Positions 32,600-45,884 of a stretch of 64,000 nt of DNA are shown in pieces. The stretch is from Massospora cicadina. Its lineage: Eukaryota; Entomophthoromycota; Entomophthoromycetes; Entomophthorales; Entomophthoraceae. Under the pieces are notes generated by a model. It saw only the letters and a program-made list of their open reading frames with translations. It was not told where the DNA came from and ran no database searches. Each line of letters starts with the position of its first letter. Position 1 is the stretch's first letter. The stretch lies in contig JAKSZP010014546.1 of NCBI GenBank assembly GCA_022478985.1, positions 1 to 64,000 of the forward strand, written 5' to 3'. Both the position numbers and the translations under genes were made by a program.

Positions 32600-34010
32600 A
32601 CCGCCCTATGTGTGATCATAATAATGCTAGGCCATACTGAGGTCTCAGGAAGTTCACCATAGAAACTCCAATTCATTTGTACAATTCGCCATTCTGTTTG
32701 AAGGTATTAGTGTTAATCTCATTTAACGCCTTTATAACCTGAGGCGGTTTGTCATCATATTGTCCTCTAAACATTTTGTCATACATTACATTGCTCAAAT
32801 ATGCTGTACTGGCAATCAAGGGTAATATCAACAAACAGTCTATATTCTGATGTTTTTCTCTGGGTTGGTGTTGGAATTCGAGGTCATAAGCCTTCAGTTT
32901 GAGAGTTCATTGAAATAGACGCACTTCAGGCTCCCTGAGATTCTGCAACCAGTGTAACGAAATATGATTTGTTATAAATTTAAACTTTACTCCATGTAAA
33001 TACACCCTGAATTGCTTATATATTAGATCACTGATAAGCACTCCCATCTGTTCACAGTATAATTGCATTCATGTCATTCAGGCTCTGACTACAAAAAATA
33101 ACAAGATGCTCCTCTCCTTCATTGTCATTTTTATAAAGACCGCCTCAAAAGCGAAAAGAGACACATTTATCTGCACAATAAATTTCTTATCAAAATTTGG
33201 GTAGCATAGCATCAGCGCATTGATTGACGCCATCCAAAGGGTGTCAAAGGAGCGTTGATGGCGTTCCATCCATTCAACATGGCATCCTTTTTGTGTAACT
33301 CAATTATCGGGCCCCATGCAGCTGAAGTTAGGGATGAAGCGTTGGTAGTAACCCACTCATCACCAAAAATACCTGTATCTCATGCTTAATTTTTGGCTGA
33401 GTCACCCTTTGGATAACCTCCACCTTAGCAGGCTGTAATTTAAGCCCCTCCGTGTCTACCACAAACCCAAGGTACCCCAGTTGGTCCTTAAAGAAGTGGC
33501 ATTTAGAGGATTTAATCTTAATGTTGACCTCAGCAAGCCAACGGAATACCTCCTCAAGATGGGTAAGATGCTTAGAAGATGGTTGAGAGAAGACGATGAT
33601 ATTGTCAAGATACACAAGAACGCACAACAGCTTCAGGTCGCCAAGGATGGTGTCCATAGCCCGTTGGAACGTAGCTGGGGCGTTACATAGCCCTTGAAAC
33701 ATATGTGTTAGTTGAAAGAGCCTCTTGTAATCAATGATAGCACATTTTTCTGTTCTGCTACAATTAACTTAATTTTCCGGTAAACCAATATCAAATTCAT
33801 TTCTGAGAGATAGCAAGCTCCCCACAACTGATCCAAAGCATTATCAATCTGTGGCAATGGATATCAGTCCTTCTTGGGGATACTGTTGAGCTTTTTGTAG
33901 TCAATTATTACCCAGTTGGCACCGTCCTTCTTTTTTACAACTAGGACAGACAAATCCCTTGATCCTGTAGCTTCTAGATTTCCTCAGTAACTATTTCTTC
34001 AGCTGCACTA
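32600..34010 (-). pseudogene. element B reverse transcriptase and RNase H, degenerate
   Basis: The RT N-terminal block at about 33960-33850 reads LVVKKKDGANWVIIDYKKL then PQIDNALDQLWGACY. Segment 33702-33328 (124 codons open) reads LCNAPATFQRAMDTILGDL, VLVYLDNIIVFSQ and KCHFFKDQLGYLGFVVD. The catalytic YLDD is YLDN at 33597-33608: one Asp became Asn by G to A at an ancestral CpG. RNase H remnants lie at 33269-33078 (FIVQINVSLFAFEAVFIKM), where the usual TDAS is INVS, so its Asp is also lost. Confidence 0.82.
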
Positions 34011-34194
34011 GAAAGGTGGATTGGCTGAGACATAATGGGGGGATGATCCCCAGTGTCCAATCAATGGACCACCCCCCCCAAAAGCACCATAAATCATGGT
34101 CATTGACAGCAAAACTCTCCTTATATTTTTTAATTATAAAGCTATCGCTTGATCCTTCTGTGCTTTCAATAACCCCATTAATTTGTTGCATGGT

Positions 34195-34400
34195 ACCACT
34201 GTCATTATGCCAAACTGCGGTTCAACGGTAGACCAAATTCATCCAGAGACCCAAATTTGTGAGCCTGAAGTACCTCCTCAACTGGGGTCAAGTGTAAATA
34301 CGCCAATATTTAATGGCAGCAGAACTTCAATGGTTCTTTTTGTAAGTTCACTAGTAGAACCTGAATCTCTCAGTGTCCCTTCAATTTAATGCCTGGAGCC
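34195..34400 (-). pseudogene. element B aspartic protease, active-site triad intact
   Basis: The minus strand reads LRDSGSTSELTKRTIEVLLP then LNIGVFTLDPS in one frame before stops. The DSGS active site is at 34356-34367. Retroelement proteases have D-S/T-G at the catalytic turn, so this is a good match. Downstream (34191-33991) an open frame, VIESTEGSSDSFIIKKYKES, leads into RT. Confidence 0.7.
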
Positions 34401-35341
34401 ATATGGGGCTCAAGCCGCATTTGCTGATAAGGCCTAATGACCTCCCCATAAAACCAAATTGTATTTCCACCTCTAACTCAGTGTTTACTATCAATTGGTG
34501 TCCGGAGGGGATTGATAAGGGCCCAGAAGCTCTGAGAGGCGCCCTTGGTATTCATATATCTGATGGTGGAGGGCCTAAGTCATTCTTTTTAGTTAATGGT
34601 AGCAAACCAGAATCACCCTTCACTATAAGCAAGATTGATTTGTTCCATATGCATCAGATCCTTTGGCACTCCGCTGGAGATAAAATAGATTAATCCGCTA
34701 CCCCAAGCTTTTTTAAAAGTCTCCAATGTCTTATCAATGATGGCACCAAAGTGTTGCATTAAAGAGGTCTATTAAAGGATCTTAATTATTGTCTGGTAAC
34801 ACTATCACCAGAGCTATAATGACAATTGACCCAAACCACGAAGGTAGCGCACTTTACACTCACTCAGAGACCATGTTTTTACTCAAGAAGTTACATATAC
34901 CATTATATGGTCCACATCAGGTTTTAACATCAATTTCTTTACCAATTAAGTGGAAACTATTTCTCCCTGTGCACACGTATCTATTATAACAGACTCAGTT
35001 TTAGCTACAAAAATGTCACAATACATATACTCAGAATAAAAATAATTTTGACTGTTTAATATGTGGAAATTTAAATAATTTCTTCCCAAGGAAGCAAATA
35101 ATCCCTTCCCCAACTTTAGGGTATTCCATAACAATAGCGTCCAGTGGGAGGGCGTCATTTAATCCTTTTCAGGAAGGTGCATCTGAGGATGGTTCCAGTT
35201 TGTCTGTAAAATTTATTCAAAAACTTGACAGTTGTAGAGCTTTAGTTGCTCCTGATATACTTCTTTCTCTAAGGCCTTAGCTTGCACATGTGTCAGTACA
35301 TTTATCCCTCCAACTGGCTGCAGATATAGGAACTCATCATT

Positions 35342-36969
35342 TTATGGAGGGACTTCTGCTGAACATACTTTGATAAACTCAGGTGGGACGTTGGAGGCTG
35401 GGATAACGGAGTTAAAGAGTCCTGTCTCTACTACGCTCCATCTTTTCCCTGGTAGTACTGATCCTGCTGTATTTAATTGATTTGATGCTTGGGGAAACTC
35501 CATGTAAGGTGCCCATGGCAACTGCAACTGAAACAATTTACCCGTAAGGTCCACATCATTGGGTAGTGTAAGATGGGCCAGGCCAATAGTCCAATTTTTT
35601 GCAATCAGTGTAATCAATCTCAGGCTGATAGGTTGACTGCTGATGGTTGGCGTAATTTGGACCAGGTCAGAAGTTGTGCTGCAGGCAATTACAATAAGCG
35701 GATTTGACAGAAAGTTAAACTTCTAGGGGTAATTTGGCATAGGGCGAGGCGCATAGTTATAATAAGGCCAGGGGTTACTAGGAGAAATCTGAATAGGAGA
35801 AAATTCCCCAACTAAGAAGGCCTGGCGATGGCTGCTTTAAAGTTTTTAAACTGTTTTGGTGGAGTAAAGGTAATGGATAGATGGCGCAAAAATTGAATAA
35901 CCTTGAGCAGGGGTGTGTCGTCCTCCAAAACTGAATCCATAATGTTGTAAATTTCTCGTTATGGCTTCACTGCAGATTCATTGCATTTTCCAGATTGGTT
36001 TAAGCAAAAATGCTTGCCCCTATTAACACATTGGCCTCCACCATGAATTGTTTAGCAAACTCAGCGAGGGTCTCGTTACAACGGAACCCAATGGTTAAGA
36101 ACTCATTTTTTTTCACTGTGACATCTTTGCGGTATTTTTAAACTGCAGCACAGTGTCCTTCACTTCTTAGTATGTAATGAAACTTCCTGAAAAATAGCAT
36201 GTGGTTTGGTTAGTACTGTCAATACTAGGCGGATGTCAGCAGTTTAGCCTTGAACAAGTCTGAGGATCCTTCTGCCACAAACTCAAATCGTTTAAATAAC
36301 CCTTAGATGTTCCCGTCATGTTAAATGGAGGCAGCTTATAAATACAAATCTCCACCTCCCATCTATAACTGCAAGCTTTTGGAGCATATGGAGGAATTGA
36401 TTGAGACCCATAGGCAGTATCTCATTGTGGGGCTGGCTTGATAGGGCCAGTGGCACACGACTTGTCTGCTGCTTCAGGGGTGGCGTGGGTAGCTTCAGTG
36501 GGCAGTATGGTCATCACATGGGTGATTGATTCTTTGAAACGTAATCATCTCAGGAGCTGCCTACATGGGTTGAGTAGCTCATGCTGGCTGTGATTTGCAA
36601 ACCGGCATAACTGGGTTCCCAGCCATACTCCTCATAATACAAGTCTTACTGAGTGGGCCCTAGTGTTTCTTCCACTTTCCAATGTTAATTCTGATGGTGG
36701 GAGGTTCTCTTTAACTTCCGCTCAGCGCAATGTAGCTGATCAATAGTGGCATACAGGTGATTAGCTAGTTGCCTGTTTTGTTGTACAAGAATTTGTAGTT
36801 GGCTGAATGTATTGTCAATATGGTTCATTATATTGTTATTCTCCTGAAGGATCTCATCTTGCTTTTTGAGCACTACATCCAAAACGAGTTTGATGCCTTC
36901 ATATTCAGCTGGTGCGGAGTGCTGTGAGAATTCACCATTAAAGCAAGCCAGATGAGATATGTCCAACAA
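35342..36969 (-). pseudogene. element B Gag, degenerate
   Basis: The start is the 94-codon frame 36969-36685: about 60 residues of polar, heptad-like sequence (EGIKLVLDVVLKKQDEILQE, then LQILVQQNRQLANHL), a probable coiled coil used by many gypsy Gags to multimerise. It begins about 55 bp inside the 5' LTR. The middle (36.6-35.7 kb) is unreadable. 35617-35342 is an open, Pro/Leu-rich stretch that could be the Gag end. No CCHC knuckle found. Confidence 0.6.
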
Positions 36970-37024
36970 CTGAAATTTTTTGCATTTGTTTGTTCAATGG
37001 GCCACCTGTAGTGAGCACTACCTT

Positions 37025-37619
37025 TATAAGATTAGCGATATAATTGCTTATACGCCAGAAGATTGCGCAAGGTCAATCCCACTGAGCAACAGACAGATGA
37101 TATGGGGATTGTCAGTCCATGAAACAAATTGTAGTAATTTAACAAATATGAAGCAATAGCTTTATTGACGTCACTTTTTAATTAAAATATATATATTGCA
37201 GATCCTTATGCTCGCTCCCTTCTTTCCACTAACTAAAATCCTCCCCTTCTAGTCTTCCCATCGCACTTATATATCATGACTTCAGGTGATACCAACCTTT
37301 TTTGCTTAGACTATTCTGTTCCACCATATTCACATTGGCTTTTCCTTGTAACTGACAGGCTCCTGTAGTGCCTATTATTCTTAAATTTACTAATACTTGA
37401 GTTTGAGGCGATCTACTAAATATTCTTCATAAGTCAACATCGCCTTATCACCTTATTTGGAGTCAATTCAATAGTTATCTGTCCAGAGCTTGGTACTGCC
37501 CTATCGCCTTATTTTGAGGCAATCTCACCAATACTCTTCTATTACTTAGCTTTGGCTAATATCACCCAATCTGCCACAGCTATTTAGAGCTTATTATTGG
37601 TCATATCAGAATCTCAACA
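37025..37619 (-). repeat. element B 5' LTR
   Basis: 595 bp. The internal region follows on its left with minus-strand AAGGTAGTGCTCACTACAGG, similar to the post-LTR sequence of element C. Confidence 0.87.
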
Positions 37620-38666
37620 GTTATCTAGAGGAAGTAAAATATACCATTTATACTCCACCCAATCTTTTACTTGTTATTCAGTATCTACTGCTCCCACATG
37701 ATGCACCTTAGGTTGGGCTCTTAACATTAACTTACTAGTCTAGTGCCCCTTTAAACTTCACTAGTGAAACGTTATGTGGTGGATGTTGGGTCTTCTAAGT
37801 CTAGTCAGGAAGTTCTCTTCATTTTCATGCTTGAGGCACTTGCTTCAGGTTTCTCAGTTAATGAGATAGCCCTTATTGGTGCGCCAAGGGTCACAGCACA
37901 GTAGCAGAGATAGTTTACCATCTGCGATATTTAAATCTATTGTTTAACAGGAGTGTCATTACCTGCTGAAATTCTTTGTGAAATTCCCAAGAATTTTGTA
38001 AGGTGATATGTATGTTGTAGTTGTTCAAGTCCTTTGTGCTGTATATCTCCTGAGTCTTGAGTAAAAGCAATTAGTGAACTCTAGGATCTGTTCATTCTTC
38101 TGGAAGTATATATTGAGGAAGGTAGTCTTCCTAATCATCACCTTCACTCATTAGAATTCTTTTATGAGATACCCTTCACATTCTGGTAAGACAGACCATT
38201 ATCACTAAGCTTCGATAGATCAGATTCTACTCTCCCGATCTAATGAGACTTTTAGTGTCGCCAGCTAGCCTAGTTGCTCACACCATACATTCAAAATCTT
38301 GAATAATGATTAGAAGTTGTGTATGTTTCCCTTAATTGTTAAACTTTGGCAAGTTGATGGGTTAACCCTATAGCCTCAGGAATCATCAGTTGCTAGGCCA
38401 AGGCCTAGTGCCATGGCTGGTGGTCAGTACTGTTGGTTCTTTAGCCAAAGTTTAGGCGGGTCAAGGTGGTAGACTAGCTATGGGCTTAGGGAGAGCTAAT
38501 GTTTCACCACTGTTATCTAGGATAGTTGGAGTGGCATGAATAGGAGCTTCTAGAATACCTTTTTTAAGCTGATACCTTAGGGGTGGGTATCTATTCAGAA
38601 TTGACAGGAAATTTTTCCCCACAAGTGCCTCGTCTCCTCTGGATATTGAGTATATCAGAATAGACT
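37620..38666. other. about 1 kb without recognisable gene or repeat end
   Basis: No ORF over 60 codons, no protein motif, no matched repeat found elsewhere in the window. Moderately AT-rich. It lies between element B and a C-family LTR. Confidence 0.4.
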
Positions 38667-39644
38667 TATTGGGTTTTTTTGCCCATATTCCCAGCCTGCT
38701 AGATTACCTGTTAATGCTAGGGGAAAATTCCCTAAGTTGAAGTGTATCAGAAATTGGTTAGCCCAAGTTTCAGAGGACTGTGTTCGGGGGATTTTGGGAT
38801 ATTCGCCTGGTTGTATCCATTGGGGGATCAATCCGGATGAATACTTAAGATCTCATTGGGTGGAGTTGCTGAAAAAATAGGGGAATCTGATAGTGATTAA
38901 CTATAAAGTGTACCGATTGGGATTGGTTGGGTTTCATCACTGACTGATTGGTATTGAATAGTAAGTTGCAAGGCGAGTGATGCCACCTGCAACTAGCGAA
39001 TTAATCAGTTGGTGAGTGACCTGCCTTAATGGGTAATAAGTCCCATTACCTAAGCAGGTCGCTAGCCATATATGGTTGGTTCATTTGGATCAAAAGGAAA
39101 ACGTTAGGGACATGTTATCTGACTCTTTCCATTTGAGGTCTCAAGGATGTCTAATGACAGAATCCTAGCCAGGATGGGGAAGACCATCGCTGCTGAGACG
39201 AGGATACGTGATTCAATGGCAACGACTGCCATTTCATTGAAGAGTTGTCAATTGTGGGTTAAAAAGCCGAATTCCCCAATATATAATTCCCTAGGATTTA
39301 CTATAAATAAAAAAACATTAATTACGAGAACAGTACTTTACAGTGTTTAAAGTAATATATTAATTTGATTTATAGTTTGACTATCAGCTTCTATTGTGTT
39401 GTTCTGTCTCAAGGATATTATTGCAGAGGGCAATAATTGTAAGACTCTCAGAGAGAAGATTAAAGATCCGAGTGGGGATCTAGAGAAGAAAGAGCCACAA
39501 TCAGGGATAGCTGCCAACTGTGAGTTGGGCTAAAAGAGACTGTCACTGAGAGTAATCTCTTTCTGCTAAGCATCACTTTTCGAAAATCAATTCAGCCTTG
39601 AAATTTAGCTCCACTAAAGAGATTTAAAAAAACTATTAGCAAAT

Positions 39645-41800
39645 ATGGCTGGAAACCCCGCAAAAGAACCCGCGGGCTCGGCCAAATGAGCCAGCACGAC
39701 CCTCAAACGAAGCAACCTTCGGTTACCCACCTCAGGGTCAACCAGAATCACCCGCTCTCAAGAAGCAGCCGTGAAAGCAGGAACCACCCACCCAACCTGA
39801 AGCTACTTCAACTAGCGCCAGTTCACCTGATCGCACTTCTGCAACCTGCACGCCCAACAGCTCTGTGTGCGCTGCCTCCCACCAACCCGCTGGGCCCCCT
39901 CCAACCAAAAAGGCCATCACCCACGCTGTTTTAATGGCGTCTATTCAGTTGAATGCAACTCAACCCATCCAGCATTCACCTCCCCCTTTGTGTCAGCTAA
40001 TTCAGCCCCATCTATTATTGCTGACGCCGCGTTTCTGGCTCCCCCCATGAGGGGCGATACCCAGCTACCTGGCCCCTAAACTCTCAGATGTAAAGTTGGA
40101 TTAGCCGCACATTCTGTTTCACTAAGCACCAAATTGGGATAATCTACTCTTCCCAATGGGGATTCAAATGGTTCAGATTTTGGAATTTCCCACCAGTTCC
40201 AATCTCACCCATCCCATTTAAACCCCGCAATTGGCACTTCTCAAGTCGGCACTTTATCTCCATATGCTGAAAACGACCAATTCACCAATCAGCCAGTGAG
40301 TTTTGCCCACGAAATCACAGCAAATACTCGGGCTAAATTTACCCAAATAAATTGATTTTTGATGAAACATCGCCCTCCTCCCATTGGCTGGAGTTAATTC
40401 CAATCTGGATGAGCCTCCCCAATTTAGCGAGGCCCAACAATCCGCCCCTCAATTCAATATTATGCCAGCAACTGCTGTGACATTCCAGCAACAGGGTAAC
40501 TCCGCAAACTTGTCCAAACCACCAGTCACACTCAACCTGCAATTGCAGCCCAAAGCAAAACAAACGTACCAAATGAGCCACTGGGGCGTGGCAAAAACCT
40601 CTGGCACCAACGCTGCCCAAAGCTGATCCCCGTGAAGTGGCATTTATTGCTGATGTTAAGAAGAAATGGGCTGAAACTAGAACGCAAAAAGCTCTACCTT
40701 GCTCAACCCTCTCCAACGCGATTTGCCTTTATTATGGGCATAACCCTTTTGAATTCTATATGGAGGATTACTTCTCAGAATTTGAAGCGATCGCGGATAC
40801 ATTCCCAATTAACTCCACCATCCATGAATCAGTGGAGGGCCACTACATCGATGTGGGCTTCACTGAAGCTTCCCTGGCGACCATGCTGCCACCCTCCAGG
40901 TCATTATTTCGCGTGGATCTCTTCGCATCTCCCACACACAATCTCACCTGGAGAAAATTTCATGGGTTGCTTTTTCCAACCTACCAACGACTGTTGATCC
41001 TGAGTCTCTTAAACTGGCGCTCCATCGTGGTTTAATGAAGTTTGGGTCTGTTCTTTCAGTGGACTTTAGCGTCTCCTCTTACTATGCTCCCACTCAAAGA
41101 GCTCGCACTGCTAGAGCGTCATTCATCCTCTCCCCCACTGTATCCCACAACATTGAGGTTATTTCTCGTGTGGCGGTAGTTGGGGCATGCCCTGAGATCT
41201 TTTTGTCGACCCTGATCAGGCGCGCCCCCAGTGTTCATGGTGTAACGCCCACGGACATCTGTATAGCGGCTGCACAGCTCAAAAACAAGCCCTCTTAGCC
41301 ACCACCCAGGGGCCTAAACCAGGCCAAAAATGATCCCACGTGGCCGCAGCAGCAATTTCACAACCCACACAATGGGTTCCCGTTCAAGACCTGTCCCCTG
41401 AGGCCTTACGCCTAGCAGTTGAAAAAGTTAACCCCACTATTGGTATGGGATGCCTTTGCGCTCATGCCCCCTTCCAGTGGGCACCCCCTCCAATCTCCCA
41501 GAGTCAACTCCCTCTCTCACCAAGTGCAAGGCATCTCCCACAGGGCGCCCCTCTTCAGCCACCCCCACTCAGGGCTCCGCGGCACCCCCACCAACCTCCA
41601 CCAACGATTTATCGCATCAACCCTCAGCTCCCAATGGAGCTATGCCCACCAGCATGGACTCACAACCCGCGGCCTGCGGTAGAAGTGCCACCTCAAAGAG
41701 TCCTACCCCAACCCCACAGCCCATTTCGCGCGGCTCCTTTGCAGTGTTGGAGGAAGTGAATATGGACTCAGACTCATCAAATGGGGACACCGCGTAGGTC
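39645..41800 (+). pseudogene. LINE-B ORF1 (Gag-like with CCHC knuckle), frameshifted
   Basis: Starts MAGNPAKEPAGSAK at 39645, about 95 bp after the 5' end, and hits an early TGA. The frame continues as a Pro/Ser/Thr-rich region (EPARPSNEATFGYPPQG, QPAGPPPTKKAITHAVL). The central domain (40637-41298) includes VKKKWAETRTQKALPCSTLS and MKFGSVLSVDFSVSSYY. A CCHC zinc knuckle follows at 41232-41273 in another frame, then a Pro/Ser-rich tail. ORF1 proteins of this class bind element RNA. At least three frameshifts. Confidence 0.75.
41232..41273 (+). other. CCHC zinc knuckle in LINE-B ORF1
   Basis: Reads CSWCNAHGHLYSGC, an exact C-x2-C-x4-H-x4-C knuckle, in the frame after VDPDQARPQ. The frame differs from that of the segment starting at 41035, showing a frameshift just upstream. 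Confidence 0.85.
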
Positions 41801-41989
41801 GCCATTGAGAACCCTCAGTTCTTTCCCTTGCAACAGAGCGGGGGAAGCATCCTAGGCTGGCTTACTGGTCCTCCGCCCCCACCCTCTCCTTCCCCTCAGA
41901 ACCCTCGACGCTCCTCACGGATTGCAGCTAATAGTCAAGCTAAAGGACTCAAAACTAGCCGCCTCACAGCAGCAGGTTTAAGCGCTGGC

Positions 41990-44900
41990 AACCCCCCAGG
42001 ACATGGAGGGGAACAGCTAAAAGTCCCCACGGCAGCACCCTGGCCCTGCAATCCATCAACGCTAATGGGTTGCGGGACTTTAAGCGGAAAGCCCGCCTCC
42101 TCCGCAACTTCAGGTCAGCACAAATTGACATCGCTGCTGTCCAGGAGCCCCATATCCTCCCCCACGAACAATCTGAATGGAATGAACAGTTTGGAGGCAC
42201 CTCCTTCTGGACAAACCATGCCGCCCTTATTGTTTTAAATCCCCATCTTAAAACCCATTCTTTTTCAAAATATTAGGTGGCCGCCTCATACTAGCCAAAC
42301 TCACCACTCCTGACTTCTCTTTCTTCGCTGCAAGCATTTACCTGCCTAATGCAGGTCAGGAGCAAAACCGGCTCTTGGAAGATCTCGTCCAAACTTAATC
42401 TCCCACGGAATACAGTCCTCTTGGGAGATTTCATCACAACGATAAGTCGCGTCCGTGACTCTTACCCCCTTCAGCAAAGGAACGCCCTGGATCAAGTCGC
42501 CTCCAGGATTTCCTTCGCCTGAGTGGCTTTATAGATGCGCTTCCACCCTCCGCGTCTGGCCTAGGTTGCATGACTAGAATTCAGTATAATAAAGGAGCTT
42601 TCCAGTCAGCGTCACGCATAGATATGGCACTGATTGGCCCCCTGCTAATTGGCCGCGTCTCCTCTCCCATCTCTCGTGACAACCATCTGAGTGATCACAG
42701 GTCACTCACCGTTGTCCTCACCACCACGCTTAGACCGTCGCGTAGGTTCTGGCCTAGGGTTGCCCCAACTCTTCTCAACAACCCCTTCACTAAGGAGAAG
42801 CTGTCTATGACCATCTGGGAGACTCTCACCCCCCCACCCCACCTGCTTGACCACAAGGCTAGATGGGCGGTGACCAAGGAGGGCATCACCCGCGTTGCTT
42901 ACAACTGTGCCAAAGCCCAGATGACCGCAGCTCGCGCCAGAGTCAAAAGGGCGGAAGCCAGAATCAGACATCTGGAGCGAAACTGTCAGCCTTCGCCCTC
43001 TCCCAGATGGTTGGAAGACTAGGAAGCGGCGCAGGAAGCACTCTGCTTGGAGCTCACACTGCAGGAAGAACGGGCAGCAAACTTTACAACATCTCGTTAC
43101 TATGCTCAATGGGAACGCCCCACCCGCTTCTTCTTTCAGAAAAAGAAAGCCCAGTCAACAGCGCAGAATATTATTGCACTGAAGATTGGCACTACAACCA
43201 CTTCGGATAAGGAGGAAATCATGCAGGAACTACACCGCTTCTATTCCAGCCTCTTTCATGCCACCCAGGTGGACCCGTCGGACATCCAAGACTTCCTGTG
43301 GCGGGCTCCAGAGCCGCTCATTGACCCACGGGCTGATGAGGCTCTACTGGCGCTTATTACCATCCAGGAGGTGATTGAAACCCTTCTGAAATCCCCACGG
43401 CTTAAAGCCCCAGGCTCAGTGGAATACCCTTCGAGGTGTACCTTCTGGAACCTGCGGTGATAGCCAGAACCCTCTGCGACCTCTTCGCTGCACTCTTAGT
43501 GAATGGCGAGGTCCTCCCCAACTCCAGAGGCTCAATAACGACCCTCATTCACAAGAAGTCAGACCGTGAGAACCTGGCAAACTGGCGCCCCATAGCATTG
43601 ATCAACACAGACCACAAGCTCTTCACAAAGCTTGTGGCCAACCGCATCACTAAATGGGTGTCACCTCGCCTCTCCCCATCCCAGCACGGTTTTATTCCGG
43701 GGAGGTCGTTATGGGACAACTATAATGACCTTCACGTGACTTTGACTGCTAACTCTCATAAGGTGAATGGCTTTGTGGCTCTCCTGGATATGGAGAAAGC
43801 ATATGATTGGGTGGCCTGGAAGTATATTGATGCTTCCCTTGCCCGCTTCCATCTCCTCCCCCGTAGCTAGGCGCTGAATATCAGCGCTCTATGACCAGCT
43901 CCACACCAGAGTCCTGGCGCCAATGGGTTTTATAGTGGCAGTACCAGTTGGACAAGGTCTCCGGCAAGGGGACCCCCTGAGCCCTATCCTTTTTAACATC
44001 ACCCTCGACCCCCTCTTGGCCTCCTTACAGGACAAGCTAACAGGGTTTCTGGTCCCAGGTAAAGCCCCCACCCGCACCATGGCATTTGCAGATGATACCG
44101 CCATTGCATTTGGCTTCCCTGGGGATGTTTCCCTCGCTGCTGTGATCATTGAGAGGTACACCAAGGCGTCCAACGCCATGGTCAACACCTCCAAGACAAC
44201 AGTTGTACAGGTCGGCTCCCCCACCATTTGGTAAGGAACCTGTGCGCGGTACCTTTCGTCACCTGGGCGTTCTCACCAACCAACAAGGAGTTGCGCTAAA
44301 AGACAATGAGGACTTGCTCCTCGCAGCAGTTAACTCCAGGATTGCAAGCTGGAACCAGCGGCACATCACCCCCAGGGTCAAGCTCTGATGGCCAATGTGT
44401 TCCTCCTCTCCAAAGTCTGGTTCCTAGCGCACGTCTGCCCATTCACAGATGCCTTTTATACGCGGCTCATTGTACTCCTCCGCTGTTGGATCTGGGGCTC
44501 AAACCATCCACCAATGGCCCTCTCAACCCTTGCCTGACCCTGCAATGAAGGGGGCCTAGGGCTTCTGGACACGCAAGCCATGCCACCACAATCTTCCTGA
44601 AGTTCCTATGGCCGATTGTCTACTGGGACGCGACCCCCATGCCCCAATGGGCGCCCGCCCTCCGCCAGTCAGTGTCAGCAGCTCTGGGTCTTCCTAGAGC
44701 ATCTCTGACCTCATTAGGGGAGTGGCTCACAAACCACCCAGGCCATCTCCTGAAACCATCCTCATCCTCCTACTGGAACCAGGCTCTCCTTGCCCTGAAA
44801 CGAGTAAGCGCGCGGATCCACCATGCCTTCATGTACAGAAGGGAAGGCCTTGGCCTCAGCCCCTGTCGCCATGCAATTGTGCACAATGGACAAGTTGTCA

Positions 44901-45300
44901 CAACGCGCCTCAACCCCCAAGATCGTCCTCCCATCCGCCCAAGAGTCCTTGAGCTCCTCCCTCCCTCCGTGAGATTCGACCTTAAGGAATTGTGGAAGGA
45001 CGTCTATCACCCCATCCTGTCAGAAAAGGTTTCCAACACCTTATGGAGGGTGCTCCACTGTTCATACAGGACAGGGGACTGGACTGGCCCTACCTTCCAG
45101 CACCAAAGCTTCCCCCACTGTGCGGAGCCTATTGACTCCCACCTCCATCGTTTTTTCACCTGTCCAGGTGTCACCGCATTTTGGCCAAAGGCCCGCGCGC
45201 TCCTCCATGCTCAGCCCTGGTCTGGACACCCTGTGCAAGACCTCATGTTTGAGTAGACATTGCATGGTTGCCACCAACCCCTCCGTGTCCTCGCCTATGC
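41990..45300 (+). pseudogene. LINE-B ORF2 (APE endonuclease, RT with intact FADD), frameshifted
   Basis: Endonuclease: FRSAQIDIAAVQEPHIL (from 42070), TVLLGDF (about 42415) and SASRIDMALIGPLL (about 42610). RT: ENLANWRPIALINTDHKLF, SQHGFIPGRSLWDNY, ALLDMEKAYDWVAW (43560-43820), VGQGLRQGDPLSPILFNI and MAFADDTAIAFG at 44080-44115 with catalytic FADD intact. C-terminal region 44639-45256 is open for 205 codons and ends in a Cys/His motif (HCAEPIDSHLHRFFTCPG). The protein nicks DNA and primes cDNA synthesis on it. Stops at about 42270, 43020 and 43870 break it, though each domain is long and readable. Confidence 0.85.
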
Positions 45301-45550
45301 CACAGCCATCTGGACAATTATAACTCCTTCCTTCGTGCTGCCTTTGACCAGCAGGTGTGAACCCTTCCACACATGATCACCCACTTTCAGGTACACTTTG
45401 AGATGGCCCTGAAGGTCTGCACTATGTTGCCAACCCTCCCCCGCTCAGTTGTCACTGCAGCATGGCTCTGGCGCGCAAACCCCCTCCCTTTCTTGATGCC
45501 TCCTCCCTCCCCTTCCCTCGCCTCAGGCTCTTAGAAGCCAGGTGTAATTC

Positions 45551-45556
45551 AATAAA
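45551..45556 (+). terminator. polyadenylation signal of LINE-B
   Basis: AATAAA shortly after the last ORF2 remnants and just before the SINE insertion. Confidence 0.45.
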
Positions 45557-45588
45557 GATCGATGAATCCCCCTTGGGTTGGGACCATC

Positions 45589-45884
45589 AATTTTTATTTA
45601 TTTGAGGCAAGCTGATCGGGGGACGGAAATTACTGAAATAGAGAAAGAAAGTATTGACATGAAACCTGAGCAGGGTCAACTCTGTCGTAGAAAGTTTTTT
45701 CACCTCCAGATTGGGACTCGGATTTTTCTGGTTACATCATGGGTAAGGTTTTCGTGTTATTATACCTACTAACCACCAATAGTTTCCTTTGGCTGGCACC
45801 CCAATTGATGTGTGAAGGGTGGGAATCGAACCTGCAATTTTCAGGTTGGTAGCCATACGCCCTACTGACTCGCCTTCCACCCCC
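45589..45884 (-). mobile_element. SINE-2, tRNA-derived element inside LINE-B
   Basis: A 296-bp minus-strand insert flanked by a perfect 15-bp duplication TGGGTTGGGACCATC (45574-45588 and 45885-45899). The head reads GGCGAGTCAGTAGGGCG (A-box-like) and GCAGGTTCGATTCCCACCC (perfect B box GGTTCGATTCC). GTGGAAG can pair with CCTTCAC as an acceptor stem with one mismatch, but the anticodon arm is poor. After a body of about 190 bp it ends GCCTCAAATAAATAAAAATT, close to the tail of SINE-1. Probably transcribed by RNA polymerase III and mobilised by a LINE; encodes no protein. Confidence 0.88.

Larger units (their letters stand above)
30971..37619 (-). mobile_element. element B, gypsy retrotransposon with both LTRs
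   Basis: 6.65-kb element on the minus strand with LTRs at 30971-31563 (593 bp, 3') and 37025-37619 (595 bp, 5'). The equal lengths support the boundaries. LTRs start TGTTGAGATTCT / TGTAGAGATTCT and end TTCACA / CTTATA in element orientation. The polypurine tract AAGGGGGTAC precedes the 3' LTR. Order: Gag, protease, RT, RNase H, integrase, no chromodomain seen. Flanks are GTTGG and GTTAT, so the target duplication is eroded at two bases or not real. All genes are broken. Confidence 0.88.

Noticed and set aside
34183..34693. Long plus-strand frames (68 and 106 codons) over the element B protease.
   Set aside because: The minus strand carries the DSGST protease and its context, so these are shadows.
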